A DNA stretch of 64,000 bases from Streptomyces sp. NBC_00525 (GTDB taxonomy: Bacteria > Actinomycetota > Actinomycetes > Streptomycetales > Streptomycetaceae). How positions within the stretch are numbered: the stretch's first letter is position 1; every line of letters begins with the position of its first letter. The notes under the pieces were generated by a model. That model saw only the letters and a list, made by a program, of their open reading frames with translations, made no database searches and was not told the origin of the DNA. Position numbers and translations under genes: made by a program. Shown here piece by piece: positions 8,460-18,800 of this stretch. The stretch is taken from assembly GCF_036346595.1 (NCBI RefSeq), contig NZ_CP107834.1, positions 6,741,449 through 6,805,448 on the forward strand, read 5' to 3'.

Positions 8460-9482
8460 CTAGTCGAAGAGTGAGTCCTGCACGGGGGCGGTGCTGCGGG
8501 GGCGGGGGAGTGGCCGGCGCTGGTCCTTGGGGGGTGGTGGGGCGCCTTCGTCGCCGTCGGTCAGAGCGTGCCGGCAGGCGGCTCGCAGGTCGGGCAGCTC
8601 GAGGCGGGCGCCCAGCAGGCCGAGGAAGTCGGCCACGCTCCAGTCGATCAGGGCGCCCTGGCGCGAGAGATACAGGCTGACCCTCTCGATGGCGTACTGG
8701 TTGCTGTAGTCGAGCAGGAGGTAGCCGGCGAGCTGGTAGATCTCGGCGCGGCCCAGTCGTTCGGGGCGGATGGTGGCCTTGCAGTCGATCAGGGCCCGGT
8801 CGAGGATGAAGTCGGCGTCCGCGCCGCCGACGTGCAGGCTGCCGTCGAAGACGGGCCCGCAGATCCGCCGGTCGGCCGGCAAGCTTCGCAGGGCTGTGAA
8901 GGGGCCGGGGCCGGAGGCGAGTGCCATCTGTGCGCGGATGTCGTCGACCACATAGCCGGGAACGGCTGCCGCCAGGTCGTCCAGGCCTGCTCCGGGTTCG
9001 CACAGGCCCAGAGTGTTACCACGTACCCACCCCGCATGCCGGAAGATCGCTTCGAAGCCGGAAGCGAGGTGACACAGTCGGATGAGCCGTTCCTCGGCCG
9101 CCGGTTCAAGAGCCAGGGGCTGGCCCTCGGCCGCTTCGTACCGGTCCAGTTCCTCCAACAGCACCATGCCAGCCGCCTGGACAGCGCTGATGATTTCCAG
9201 GCTGGGCCAGCCGTCGTCGTCGAGCGCTGCGCGGCGCACGCCTTCCCTGATGGGCTGGCCCGTGGGTGCTCCGAGGCTGATGCGCAGCCGGTGGTCGATC
9301 GTATGGCCCAGCATCCGCCAGTCAGGACGCTGTCCCGACGGCGCGGCGGGAACGACGTGCGCGGTGCTGCGCCGCACGCGCAGCCGATAGTCGGCCAGCA
9401 CGTTCTCAGGCTGGGGCAGATGTTCCGAAAGGAACCGGGACATGGGGGAACCAGGGTCCTTGAGAGACGATGTGAGACTCAT
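8460..9482 (-). CDS. Hypothetical protein with PD-(D/E)XK-nuclease-like core
   Basis: A 340-residue protein using the start at 9482, since longer versions have an implausible N-terminus. An all-helical N-terminal half is followed at about residues 220-300 by DADFILDRALIDCKATIRPE. There an Asp precedes a hydrophobic strand ending in D-x-K, as in the active core of PD-(D/E)XK nuclease folds. A helix then carries YQLAGYLLLD, resembling the Q/YxxY element of RecB/Cas4-like nucleases. The basic tail is low-complexity. No partner gene is adjacent. Nuclease activity is inferred only from the motif; it could equally be an inactive fold. Confidence 0.55.
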   Translation of the reverse strand: MSLTSSLKDPGSPMSRFLSEHLPQPENVLADYRLRVRRSTAHVVPAAPSGQRPDWRMLGHTIDHRLRISLGAPTGQPIREGVRRAALDDDGWPSLEIISAVQAAGMVLLEELDRYEAAEGQPLALEPAAEERLIRLCHLASGFEAIFRHAGWVRGNTLGLCEPGAGLDDLAAAVPGYVVDDIRAQMALASGPGPFTALRSLPADRRICGPVFDGSLHVGGADADFILDRALIDCKATIRPERLGRAEIYQLAGYLLLDYSNQYAIERVSLYLSRQGALIDWSVADFLGLLGARLELPDLRAACRHALTDGDEGAPPPPKDQRRPLPRPRSTAPVQDSLFD

Positions 9483-9719
9483 GCGCGCATCGTGATTGAA
9501 GGGTCTGACAACGGCACCCAGAAGAATCGATCCGGCTGTTGGTGGGTGCGTCCGGAACCAGACGATGCCCGGGCGAGCCATGAGGGGGACGTCCGCATTG
9601 ACCAGCACCTTCCTCCAGGAGGAAGCAGCCGACTGTGCATGTGTGTCGAATTTCGGTCAACTGTGCGCTCTTGAGGCGGAGGCGCGCACCTGCATGCCTC
9701 CATTGTCAGTCCCGGCCGC

Positions 9720-10151
9720 TAGCGAGCTCGTGCACGGTATGCGGTGAGACGTCGAGCCACGGAAGGTCGATCATGGTGGGGTGGTGGGGACCGTATTGTT
9801 GCCGATGCCGGCTACGAGGGCCTCGGCGCTCCGACCGGTGGACGCGTGGTGACACCACCGCACCGCAAGTTCAAGAAGGACGCCCCGGACTGGTACCAGG
9901 AGATGCGCGAGCGACAGTGCAAGGCGCACTCATCACGTCGCATCCGGGTCGAGCACGGCATCGCCAACCTCAAGAACTGGCGGTCCCTGGCCCGCCGCCT
10001 CGGCCGCCGTGCTCACATCAGTGACACCGTCCAGGCCGTCGCCGGCCTGCTGTCCCACAGCGCCGCGGACCTGAACCCACGACGACGGAGGCGAGCACCA
10101 GGCGTGGAGGAGCCCTCGGCGTCTCGCCACCTACCGTGCACGAGCTCGTTA
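9720..10151. mobile_element. Internally deleted IS with 32-bp inverted ends
   Basis: The left end (from 9720, TAGCGAGCTCGTGCACGGTA) and the right end (to 10151; complement TAACGAGCTCGTGCACGGTA) are inverted repeats that continue with similarity for about 32 bp. Between them is only the last third of a DDE transposase. The element is therefore an internal deletion derivative about 432 bp long with both ends kept, which could still be mobilised by a full-length relative. Flanking CTAG/TTAG could be a damaged target duplication. Confidence 0.7.
9744..10100 (+). pseudogene. Transposase C-terminal fragment (IS5-type DDE)
   Basis: From about 9798 the frame reads IVADAGYEGLGA (second catalytic Asp region), VVTPPHRKFKKDAPDWY and RRIRVEHGIANLKNWR, which contains the catalytic Glu of the DDE triad. 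TVQAVAGLLSH then closes the domain. This is the C-terminal third of an IS5-superfamily (DDE_Tnp_4-like) transposase. The N-terminal HTH and the first Asp are deleted, so no active enzyme can be made. It lies entirely inside the deleted element at 9720-10151. Confidence 0.75.
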
Positions 10152-10900
10152 GACCGTTTGAGGAGCCGGGGATCCGGCTCAGGCCCGTGCATCGAGGCCT
10201 TCGATGACGACAGCAGGGGATCGCCACGCCTGCAACCGCAACAACAGTCGGCGACGGCGCAGCGGAAATCGGCCAACTCCGATCTGAGAAAAGCTGGTTA
10301 GAGGATGCCGTAGGGAGCGGAATTGTCAGACCCTTCCGTTAGGGTGACCCGCTGCCGACGCGGCAAGCAGTCGGCGGCACAACCTCCGGTGTGAAAAGCG
10401 TGGGAAGTGCGAGGAAGGGCGGCCTGGAAGACCACCGCCGCGTGCATGACGCCGGGGAGCGCCGAGGGCTTGAGGGCTACTGCCCCGCCTGCGGATTCTC
10501 CCGGTCGGGCCAGAGCGCCGCAGTGATGGACGCGGCCGAGGAGGGATCTCCCGCCCTGTGAACGCGAGGACGCGGCAGTCGGGATACAAGCGCAGCATCA
10601 TAGGCGGAACATCCTGAAGATGCGGTAAGGCAATGTAAATTGTGAAATAGGGCGATCATGGTGATTCTGTAATGTTTGGGTGATTCGCTTAACCAGGCTT
10701 TCGTAACGACTGGAAGCAGCACCAACGCCGGCGCGCACGGCCTAAGTTACGGCACACCGAACCCCCTTGCGCGGCGCCTCCCAACCCTTCAGGTCCGTAC
10801 ATGGCAGGCCGACGCGTGCCTCCCCCAGCCGGCTCTTTGCCGCGCTTTTCGACCCACCGCCCTTGAACGCGAACGCGCACGACTTGCAGGAGACCGAACA
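10152..10900. other. 750-bp stretch without a supportable gene
   Basis: No frame shows a recognisable domain. An AT-richer patch at about 10610-10680 precedes the next gene and could hold its promoter, but I cannot place boxes with confidence. Confidence 0.35.
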
Positions 10901-11350
10901 ATGGGATTCGGACGACTCGGAGCCCACGGGGTGCCCGCAGCGCTCGCCCTCACCACCACCCTCGACGAGATCGCTGGCATCTTCCAGCCGTATCTCACCC
11001 CCAGGGAACGCCACCGCAGCCACCTGCTGTACCTGACCCGCTCCCGCGCCGGGTACGCCTTGATGCAGCAGAGCGGAATCCTCCTGGACCCCCGGAAGAT
11101 CACCGCATGGCTGTCCGAAGAGCGCATCCCCAGCGCCGAACAGCAACAGCGCCTTGACGAAGCTTTCCGCCTGCTGCGCCGCCGTAACATGCACCAGCCT
11201 GACGCGCCGGCTCAACAGCGGCGGCGGAACCCGTGTGGAGATCCCCCCCGCCGACCAGAGCTATGCCGACGCCAAGCATCAGCGCGTGGCCAGGTGGCGG
11301 CGGAAGAACATCTACCGATGGGACCCCATAAAGCCCCACACCGCCCACCA
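10901..11350 (+). pseudogene. Small conserved protein of an ATPase/Tap-like module (frameshifted)
   Basis: The ATG at 10901 has CAGGAGA upstream. The first frame (LTPRERHRSHLLYLTRSRAG, then DPRKITAWLSEERIPS) is helical and DNA-binding-like. Near 11195 the sense shifts into the frame reading LTRRLNSGGGTRVEIPPADQ and HQRVARWRRKNIYRWDPI. I recall this combination as a small conserved actinobacterial protein found beside such ATPases, but I do not know its function. The usual C-terminus after RWDPI is missing, and the frame runs on into the next gene. One frameshift plus C-terminal loss make it a pseudogene. Confidence 0.45.
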
Positions 11351-11360
11351 GGAGACACCC

Positions 11361-12178
11361 ACGACCATCGCCCCAGCGCCGGCCCTCGACGACGAGTCGG
11401 TCGGAGAACCCGACTTCTATCTCAACCTCACCGACGCCCGCATCGTCGCCACCGAAGCACTCCTCGAGGCCAGTGAGAACATCGCCGACACCATCGAAGC
11501 CCGCGCCATGTCGTGCTTCTTCGGCGATGCTGGCCTCGGCAAGACCTTCTCCGTCCTGGCCGCGCTCAAGGAAGTCGCCGCGGACCGCGTCCTGCTGCTG
11601 CAGTTCCGCTCCCACCCCACCCCGCGCGACATCCGCATGGAACTGTTCACCGCCCTGCGCCTCGAAGGAGAACCCCCTTCCCACCCGAGCGAGTTCGACC
11701 GGCCGCTCAAGCGCACCCTGGCACGCAAGCCGTACGTCATCGTCTGCGACGAAGCCCAGCAGTTCAGCCGTGAGTGCTTCGAATTCGTCCGCCACCTCTG
11801 GGACACCGGCAAGGGCCCCACCCGTCCCGCTGTTCTCTTCGTCGGTGGCGAAGAGGCCTACAAAACCCTCTACAGCGAACCCGCCCTCGCCTCCCGCATC
11901 CACATCCGGCAGGAATACACCCCCATGGGCCTCGAAGAGGCTCAGCGCAACATTCCCCTCTTCCACCCCATCTGGGCCAACGCACCCGCCGAACTCATCG
12001 AGTACGTCGACGACGAAGGCGGCGCTGGCACCTTCCGAATGTGGTCCAAGATCACCTACCACATCCTCGAAGGCATGAAGCGGCGCGGACCACCGAAGCC
12101 GACGAGACCATCGCACGCTGGGCCATCCGCCGCGCCCTGCCCCACCGCAGCAGGAACCCCCGTACCAAGGAAGCCTAG
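11361..12178 (+). pseudogene. TniB/MuB-like AAA+ ATPase, copy 1 (frameshifted at 3' end)
   Basis: An ATPase of about 270 residues with Walker A FFGDAGLGKTF (about 11517-11549) and Walker B PYVIVCDEAQQFS (about 11730-11770), then a sensor-like region (RPAVLFVGGEEAYKTL, LASRIHIRQEYTPM). This is the pattern of the TniB/TnsC/MuB family, which chooses targets for DDE transposases. A frameshift near 12090 moves the last ~28 residues into another frame that ends at the TAG at 12178. The likely original start reads ACG at 11361, which has AGGAGA upstream and may once have been ATG. No transposase gene is adjacent. Confidence 0.6.
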
Positions 12179-12940
12179 TGACCAGCCCCATCGGCACCCA
12201 GGCACACCACTACCTCAACCTGCCCGACGCCCGCACCGTGACCACCCATGCGGTGCGCGCCGCCGCTCATGCCCTCGACACCACCATCCAGCACAGCGGC
12301 ATCCTCTGCCTCGCCGCCGACCCCGGCATCGGTAAATCCTTCACCCTCCACACCCTCCTTGACCAACGCCCCCACCTGCCCGCCCTCCGCCTCCTGGTCC
12401 GCCCCAAGCCCGCCCCGACGACCTGCGCCACAGCCTCCACGACGCCCTCGGCGTCGCCGGCAGCCCACCCAAAGACCCTGGCATCTGTGACGACTACCTA
12501 CGCCACACCCTGCACGAACCCCACCGGATCATCGCCATCGACGAAGCCCACCAGCTCTCCGCTGCCTGCATCGAGTACATCCGCTACCTCTACGACGACC
12601 CCACACCCACCTCACCCTCGTCCTCCTCGCCAACCAGCCACGCCTACGTGTCCTCCAAGCCAAACCCGTCCTCGCCTCACGCGTCACCACCTGGCACACC
12701 ATGTACCCCCTCACCCCCGCAGAGACCCTCACCGCCATTCCCACCCTCCACCCCGCATGGGAACGCATCGCACCCGAGACCATCAGCAAACTCGACGCCA
12801 CCTGGGCAGGCGGCAACCTCCGGCGCTGGGCCGCCCTGACCCACCGCCTCTTCACCCATCAGCGCCGCACCCCCCAGCCCACCACCCCCGCCGCCCCCCT
12901 CCGGCCCCTGCAGCCCACCCGGGTGGCGCCCACCCCATGA
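12178..12940 (+). pseudogene. TniB/MuB-like AAA+ ATPase, copy 2 (two frameshifts)
   Basis: A GTG start at 12178 overlaps the stop of copy 1. The N-terminus (HHYLNLPDARTVTTHAV) parallels copy 1 (FYLNLTDARIVATEAL), so the two are paralogues. Walker A is LAADPGIGKSF (about 12313-12345). After a frameshift near 12412, Walker B appears as HRIIAIDEAHQLS (about 12520-12558). After a second frameshift near 12600 the frame LTLVLLANQPRLRVLQAK continues to WHTMYPLTPAE and stops at 12940. With two frameshifts a functional ATPase is unlikely unless they are sequencing errors. Coupled to the next gene by an ATGA overlap. Confidence 0.6.
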
Positions 12941-13960
12941 CCCCCGACAGCACCCAGACATCCGCGCCTCCCCACGAGACAAGCGGCTGGAAACCTCACT
13001 GGAGCCCCGAACAGACCAACCCGGACCTGCCCCCGATCACCGTCATCAACGACCCCGACGACCTGACCCCCTTCACCACCAGCGCGCTCGCCGCCCGCCA
13101 CCCCGCACGCGGCCGCATCACCATCCACCCAACCCCCTTGGCCACCGCACCCGCCTACCTGGCCCACGACCTCATCCGCGCCCTCGGCAAACACCTGCCC
13201 ACCCCCAGCCCCGGCGCCGAACCGCCCTGGTGGACCGCCAACGCCGGCGAATCCTGGCGCATCGCCACCGCCTGGACCCAGGCCCTCCACATCCACCACT
13301 ACGTCCTGACCCGCGCCCACCGGATCCCCAGCCGCCACTACGAACACCTCATGGCCCTGCGCGAACACACCGCAATCCACCTCACCCTCATCGTCAGCGG
13401 CCCCACACCCCCCGCGCTCCACGACATCCTCACCACCGTCCAGCACCACCACATCGACACCACCGACGCGGCCCGCGCCCACCTCACCAGCAACGAACAC
13501 CCCGCAACAGCCACACCACACCCCTGGTGGAACGCCGCACCCTTCCCACCCAGTCCCGACGAGTACTGGTTCCAGCTGCCCCCACGCCCTCACGGCCACG
13601 AAGCCTGCGCGACGACCACAGCCGCCCCCGCCCACTTGCCGCCCCTCCCACCACCAGCCCACGCCCGACCGCCATCCCCCTGCACAGCCCCATTCCCGAC
13701 ACCGCGCTCACCACCGTCGCTCAGCGCATCCACACGCACATCGCTCACCCCGTCCACGCGGCAGCAGTCGCGCTCAGAGCCCTCACCGGCTACGACACCG
13801 ACCAGCTACGACACCTGGCAGAAGAGCCCACACCCGCCGGTCGCAGACCGGCATTCGCCGACGACCTGCCCTCCTGGGTGACACCCCTCATCGACGCCGC
13901 ATACGCCTACACCCAACTGCAGAGCCCTCACCGGCAAGCAACCCGTTCTCCTTGTCCTCC
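12937..13960 (+). pseudogene. Unknown gene of the ATPase/Tap-like module (frameshifted)
   Basis: The ATG at 12937 overlaps the preceding TGA. The first ~220 residues (for example PAYLAHDLIRALGKHLP, TAWTQALHIHHYVLTRAHRI, IHLTLIVSGPTPPALHDIL) look like an ATPase-related alpha/beta domain without a P-loop. Near 13600 the sense moves to the frame with TALTTVAQRIHTHIAHPVHA and LPSWVTPLIDAAYAYTQLQ. A further shift near 13930 leads to SSRDRDDIAHATETCRLL. I do not recognise the family. Position between a TniB-like ATPase and a Tap-like gene suggests a role in the same DNA transaction. Confidence 0.4.
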
Positions 13961-14081
13961 CGGGACAGAGACGACATCGCCCACGCCACCGAAACCTGCC
14001 GCCTCCTCACCCCGCCCCCGCCCCCCGATCAGCCCGCGTCCCCCACCCCACCACGGCGCCCCGGGAAACAAAGGACCCATC

Positions 14082-15350
14082 GTGAACCCCTTCGACCCCA
14101 TCGACACCCTCCTGGCAACCGCAGACATCCCCCTGCCGGCCGCCTCAGAACGCCGCCGCCTACGCCGAACCTTGCGCCTTGACACACAATCCGTCGCCCA
14201 GGCCCTGGACATCACCGCCAGCACCCTCAACTCCTGGGAACAAGGAAGCGAACCCGTCGGCGCAGCGCGCGTCCGCTACGCCTACTTCCTGAGTAAAGCC
14301 CGCATGCTGACCCCGACCGAAACCAGCCAGCCCCAACCCCACACCGGCACCCACCCACACCCCCGAGCCGCGAACCCCGCAGGGCCAGCGCCTCGACACT
14401 CCCCACGCCCACCCGCTGGCGACCCGATCAGCGATACCGTGAGTGCCGCCCTGGACTACTACGGCGGTGACTGCGGCAAGGCAACCGAAGAACTCGTCAA
14501 GCGCGCGATCCCGCACGCGATGCGCCTGTTCAACCACACCCGGGTAGGCGGCCGCTACGACGTCGTCGCCTACCCGCCGATGCCCGACATCCTCAGCCGA
14601 AGCAGCCCCAACACCTCCGACCAGATCTGGGAAGCCCGACCGAACTGGCAGCGCCCCGACGCCGACCCAACCGAGGCCGGTCCCGTCGCCGCCCTGGACA
14701 TCAACGGCGCCTACCTCTCCGCCCTGAAGACCCACCTGCCGCTCGGCGCCCTGCAGCACCAGACAGGCGCTCCCCACGACCGGCGCCGTTCCGGCTTCTA
14801 CCGCATCACCCCACCCCGATGGGAGCACGACGCCTACCTGCCCAACCCGTTAGGACACCGCCTCGAACCCGGTCCTCTCTGGGTCACCGAGCCCACCATG
14901 AGGCTGATCCTGCAACTCTCCGAGGGCGAGAAGCCCCTGTGTGATCCGCCGGTGATCCATGAGTCCTACACCTCGGGCTCCACCGAGGGACTCCTCGAGA
15001 AATTCCGTACTCTGCTCAGAGACGCACGAGCCACAGCCCTTCACCACAACGACGAAGTGACCCTCGGCTACGTGAAGAGCATGTACTCCAAGTTCGTCTC
15101 CACTATGGGCGACTCGAACCACAACAGGGAACTGCACCGCCCCGACTGGATGCACATCATCCGCTCGCAGGCATTCGCCAACCTCTGGCGCAAGGCACAC
15201 CACGCCCACACCGACCAACTCACCGTCGTCCGTCTGTGCGGCACCGACGAACTCCACGTCCGAGGAGACTGGCGTCGCACCTTCACAGAAGGCACCGGAC
15301 TCAACGAAGTCAAGCTCAAGCGCACCACCGAGGGCGGCGAAGAGAACTGA
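14082..15350 (+). CDS. Compact Tap-like protein: HTH plus polymerase-fold domain
   Basis: GTG at 14082 with AAAGGA upstream gives 422 residues. The N-terminus (PIDTLLATADIPLPAASERR, then SVAQALDITASTLNSWEQGS) is laid out like the N-terminal HTH of the Streptomyces telomere-associated protein Tap (about 720 aa). The C-terminal domain carries motifs in the order of family B polymerases: A, ALDINGAYLSAL (D206); B, YVKSMYSKF (K332); C, CGTDELHV (D389, with E390). Tap acts with the terminal protein in patching telomere ends and is reported to have primase activity. The frame is intact, although the genes before it are broken. Homology to Tap is inferred from layout and remembered motifs. Confidence 0.55.
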   Translation: MNPFDPIDTLLATADIPLPAASERRRLRRTLRLDTQSVAQALDITASTLNSWEQGSEPVGAARVRYAYFLSKARMLTPTETSQPQPHTGTHPHPRAANPAGPAPRHSPRPPAGDPISDTVSAALDYYGGDCGKATEELVKRAIPHAMRLFNHTRVGGRYDVVAYPPMPDILSRSSPNTSDQIWEARPNWQRPDADPTEAGPVAALDINGAYLSALKTHLPLGALQHQTGAPHDRRRSGFYRITPPRWEHDAYLPNPLGHRLEPGPLWVTEPTMRLILQLSEGEKPLCDPPVIHESYTSGSTEGLLEKFRTLLRDARATALHHNDEVTLGYVKSMYSKFVSTMGDSNHNRELHRPDWMHIIRSQAFANLWRKAHHAHTDQLTVVRLCGTDELHVRGDWRRTFTEGTGLNEVKLKRTTEGGEEN

Positions 15351-15888
15351 CCGCAGGCCGGGATCGGAGACGAGCAGCCGACCTCGCGGTGCCGGTTCCT
15401 GCAGTTCATCCTCACCCCACTTCTGGAGGGACGGGGAGGCATGGAACCGCGGTCAGAACCTCGGAAAGGACGCTTTCCTTGCCTTCCCCCAGGTCGGGCG
15501 GAGCCCGTGGTCAGCTCGCTGACTGGGACAAGACGGCGACCCGGCAGGTCCGCTGATCCATAGCTGGTTTCGTCTTCCCGTACGCAGGTGGGCGAGGTCT
15601 GTGCCAGGGGCCGCTGTCAGGAATGTGCGGACGTTCCCGCGTGTGTACGGGTCCCACGGCTGTACCTCTGCGTTCGTGCCGACTGCCAGCAGGGGTACTG
15701 CACTTGCGGGCTATGCGGCTCGGAGTCTGCTTGACGACAGCCACATGGAGCCAGGAGCCCGACCGGTCGCTGTCGAGGGACAGACAGGCGGGCGGCCGCT
15801 GTGGTGCCGGGTCCTGGTGACGGAAGTGAATCCGCTGGCAAGGCTAGGGTCTTGCTGATGGGGCGGGAGGAGGGAAGGAGTGACTGTC
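15351..15888. other. 540-bp gap without a supportable gene
   Basis: There are no convincing frames on either strand. The last ~20 bp hold AGGGAAGGAG, the ribosome binding site of the next gene. Confidence 0.4.
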
Positions 15889-18800
15889 ATGGGGGTGTCG
15901 TTGTACTCGGTGGGCGGCGGAGGGACGGTGCTGGAGCACCGGTACGCGGCCGTCCTGCTTTCCGCGCTGCTGACCGGCAGCGCACTGGACGAACTTGGCG
16001 ACGCCTTGATCGAACCGGAGCAGATCCGTCTGCAGGCACGGTTCCTCACCCGCGTCGACGACATCATGATCACCGGACACCGCCGAGGCGGGACGGACGA
16101 GTTCACCGCCTGCATCGGAGTGCGGCGCAACCCCAGCTTCGTTCCCTCCGACGACCCGACCGTCACACTCGTCGGCACCTACCTCACAGAGATCACGGAG
16201 CACTGGGGAGAGATCGAGTCCGGGCACCGCAGGCTCGTCCTGGCGGTCGCCGAACGCAGCCCTCACGCCATTCAGGTGGCGTCCCTCACCTCACTCGCCC
16301 GGGGACAGAGCCCGGAAGGTTTCCGGCGGATCGCCGCCCAGTCCGGCCCCACGAGCACTGACGTGCGTGGCCGCCTGGCCATGTTCGACCAGGTCGTCGC
16401 CGAAGCCGCAGCCCGAAACCGTCTGGACACCAGTGCTGTCGATGTGGCCGAGCTGTCCTGGCGGCTGCTGTCGAACCTGAGGGTCAAGCATCTGCGCCTG
16501 GAGGACGGCGATGGGCAGGACCGCAGTCACGCGATCGACCGGCTGCGCCCGGTCGCGTTCGAGGACACCCTGGAAGGGGCGGAGGCGGTTTTCTCGGACA
16601 TCGAGCACAAGGTAGGCGACTGGGTTCCCAACGGCGCGTGGATCAGCGAGAACACGCTGCGCCGTGAGCTCGCCCCCCGGCTGAAGCAGCGGTTCTCTGT
16701 CATCGCAGCGCCGCACCGGCAGCGGCGGCCCGTGGAGTCGGACGCGGTGATGCGGGGTCCCCTCGCCCACCTGGGCCTCGACCGGGACTTCGAGCAGGCC
16801 CGGCTGATGGAGACGACCCAGCCTGCCGAGGCTGCCGCCCGGTATGCAGCACTGGCGCAGGCGCTGGACGATGCCGGCTGGCCGTCCTTCTCCCTGTCCG
16901 TGTGCCAGAGGCAGGCGGAAGTTCTGCACGAGGCGGGTGACCACGACGCCGGCACGCTGATCCACGTGTCCGTCATGGCCGCCGCTCTCGAAACAGGTGA
17001 ACCGTGGCTGGCGAACTCCGTCATCCAGCGGCTGTCCGACCAGCAGATCGATGCTGCCGACCACCTGATCCGCTCAGCGAACGCACTGGGAGGCCTGGCG
17101 GCCTTCGAGCACTACCACCAGGTCTCCCTGACGGACGTCACCACCCACATCGACGCCCTGCAGCCTCACAGCCCTCACGCTGTTCAGGCGGCAGCATGGT
17201 TCGCCGAGCACGCCGTCGCCCAAGGGCGGCCGGACCTGGTCCATGACCGGAAGGACGCCCTGCGAATCCTTGCCGACGGCGCCGCCGAGACCGAAGTGGT
17301 GGCCCAGGTACGCCTCTATGCCTGTCTGGCGGACACCGACCGCACGGGGACGACCTGGAAGAACTTCATCCGGTCATCGTCCTACCCTCCGCCGGTCGCC
17401 GCGCTCCTGCGCGCCCGCCACGCCCGGTTCCTGGCCGAGACCGGAGACGGCCCGGGGGCACTCGAACGGTACGGAGAAGCGATCGAGCGAGCCGTTCACT
17501 ACGGCAACCATCACGATGCCGCGGCGTGGATCGACGCACAGAGCCAGGTCCGCATCCGCTACCACCTCCAGACCAAAGAGCTCGGCCAGGCGTTTCCGAC
17601 AACCACCGTCCTGCGCGCAGCCGGCCAGGGCAGCATCATGGGCGCCACGGCAGCAGTCCGCGAGCGGACCCTTGGACGGCTTGCGAACCGGGTGCACCCC
17701 GCCGACCGCCGCCAGGCACTGACCCAGTACCTGCGCCACAGCGTCGCTTCGGCAAGCTGGTCGGCCGAACGCGAAGCCCATGAACTGCTCGGACGTATGC
17801 ATCTGGAGCACAAGCTGTTCAGCCAGGCCGCCGGCCATTTCACCAAGGCGGGCACCAGCAAGCTCATCCAAGAGCTGAGCGAGCACCTCCCCGATGCGCC
17901 GCTCGATCTGCCCGTGCCCCACCACTGGACGGACCTGCCCCGGTGGAAACACCAGAGCATGTTCCTCACCGCCCGGACCCTGGCCGACCTGATGCCGGAT
18001 CCGCAGGTCCGGGCCTGGGCGGATCTGGCCATGCAAGAGCTCTCCGGGCTCGCAACAGCCCGGCCCGACATGCCGTACGTGCACCACGAAGCTGCCGGAC
18101 TGCTCGCAGCGGCCGCCCCCGCCCTCACCACCGACCAAGCCCGCCGGTTCCTCGACTTCACCGAGCAGTGGCACGCGACACGAACCACAGCCCACCCCAA
18201 CGTCGGCGGCCCCTACGCCCGGACTCTCCTCGCTATCGCCCAGCACCATTCCGGCCCGGAACGTGTCGAAGCGGTCGACAGGGCGTGTCAGGCGATGCTC
18301 ACCGACTACTCGATGTCGCAGATCGTCCTCACAGCGGGAGACATCCTCCGACTGCTGCCCAGCGTCGTCGCTGAACGCTGCACGGCCGGCGCCGGCCGCG
18401 GGGGAGTGGTCGCAGCCCTCGCGCTCGTCCTGGCCGGCGCACCCGCCGACGCGGCCCGCCCCCTCGCACAGTCACTGCTCGACGCCACACTCCTGAGACC
18501 AGGCGCCGCCCCGTTGCCCGCAGAAGCAACCCTGCCCCGCACCGCCCTGCTGGCAGCCCGCCTGCTGACCCCCTCGGACTGCGATGCTCTCGCCGAAACT
18601 CTGAACCGGCAGATCCGAGACCGCACGAACACCGCCGACCTTCGCCAAGACGCCCTGCACGCACTCAGGTCCCTGGCCACAAGACTCACCCCGCAGCGCC
18701 GCTCACAGTTCCTGGAAACCGCCATGGACGCCCTCAGAGGACTCCTGGACAACCCCGGCACCGACGACCACGAAACCATCCACCCCTACGAACGATTCCG

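Noticed and set aside
12940..13881. Plus-strand frame running past the ATPase gene as one long protein
   Set aside because: Past the second shift its sequence is low-complexity Pro/Ser/Thr, and the real sense lies in another frame; an artefact of lost frame.
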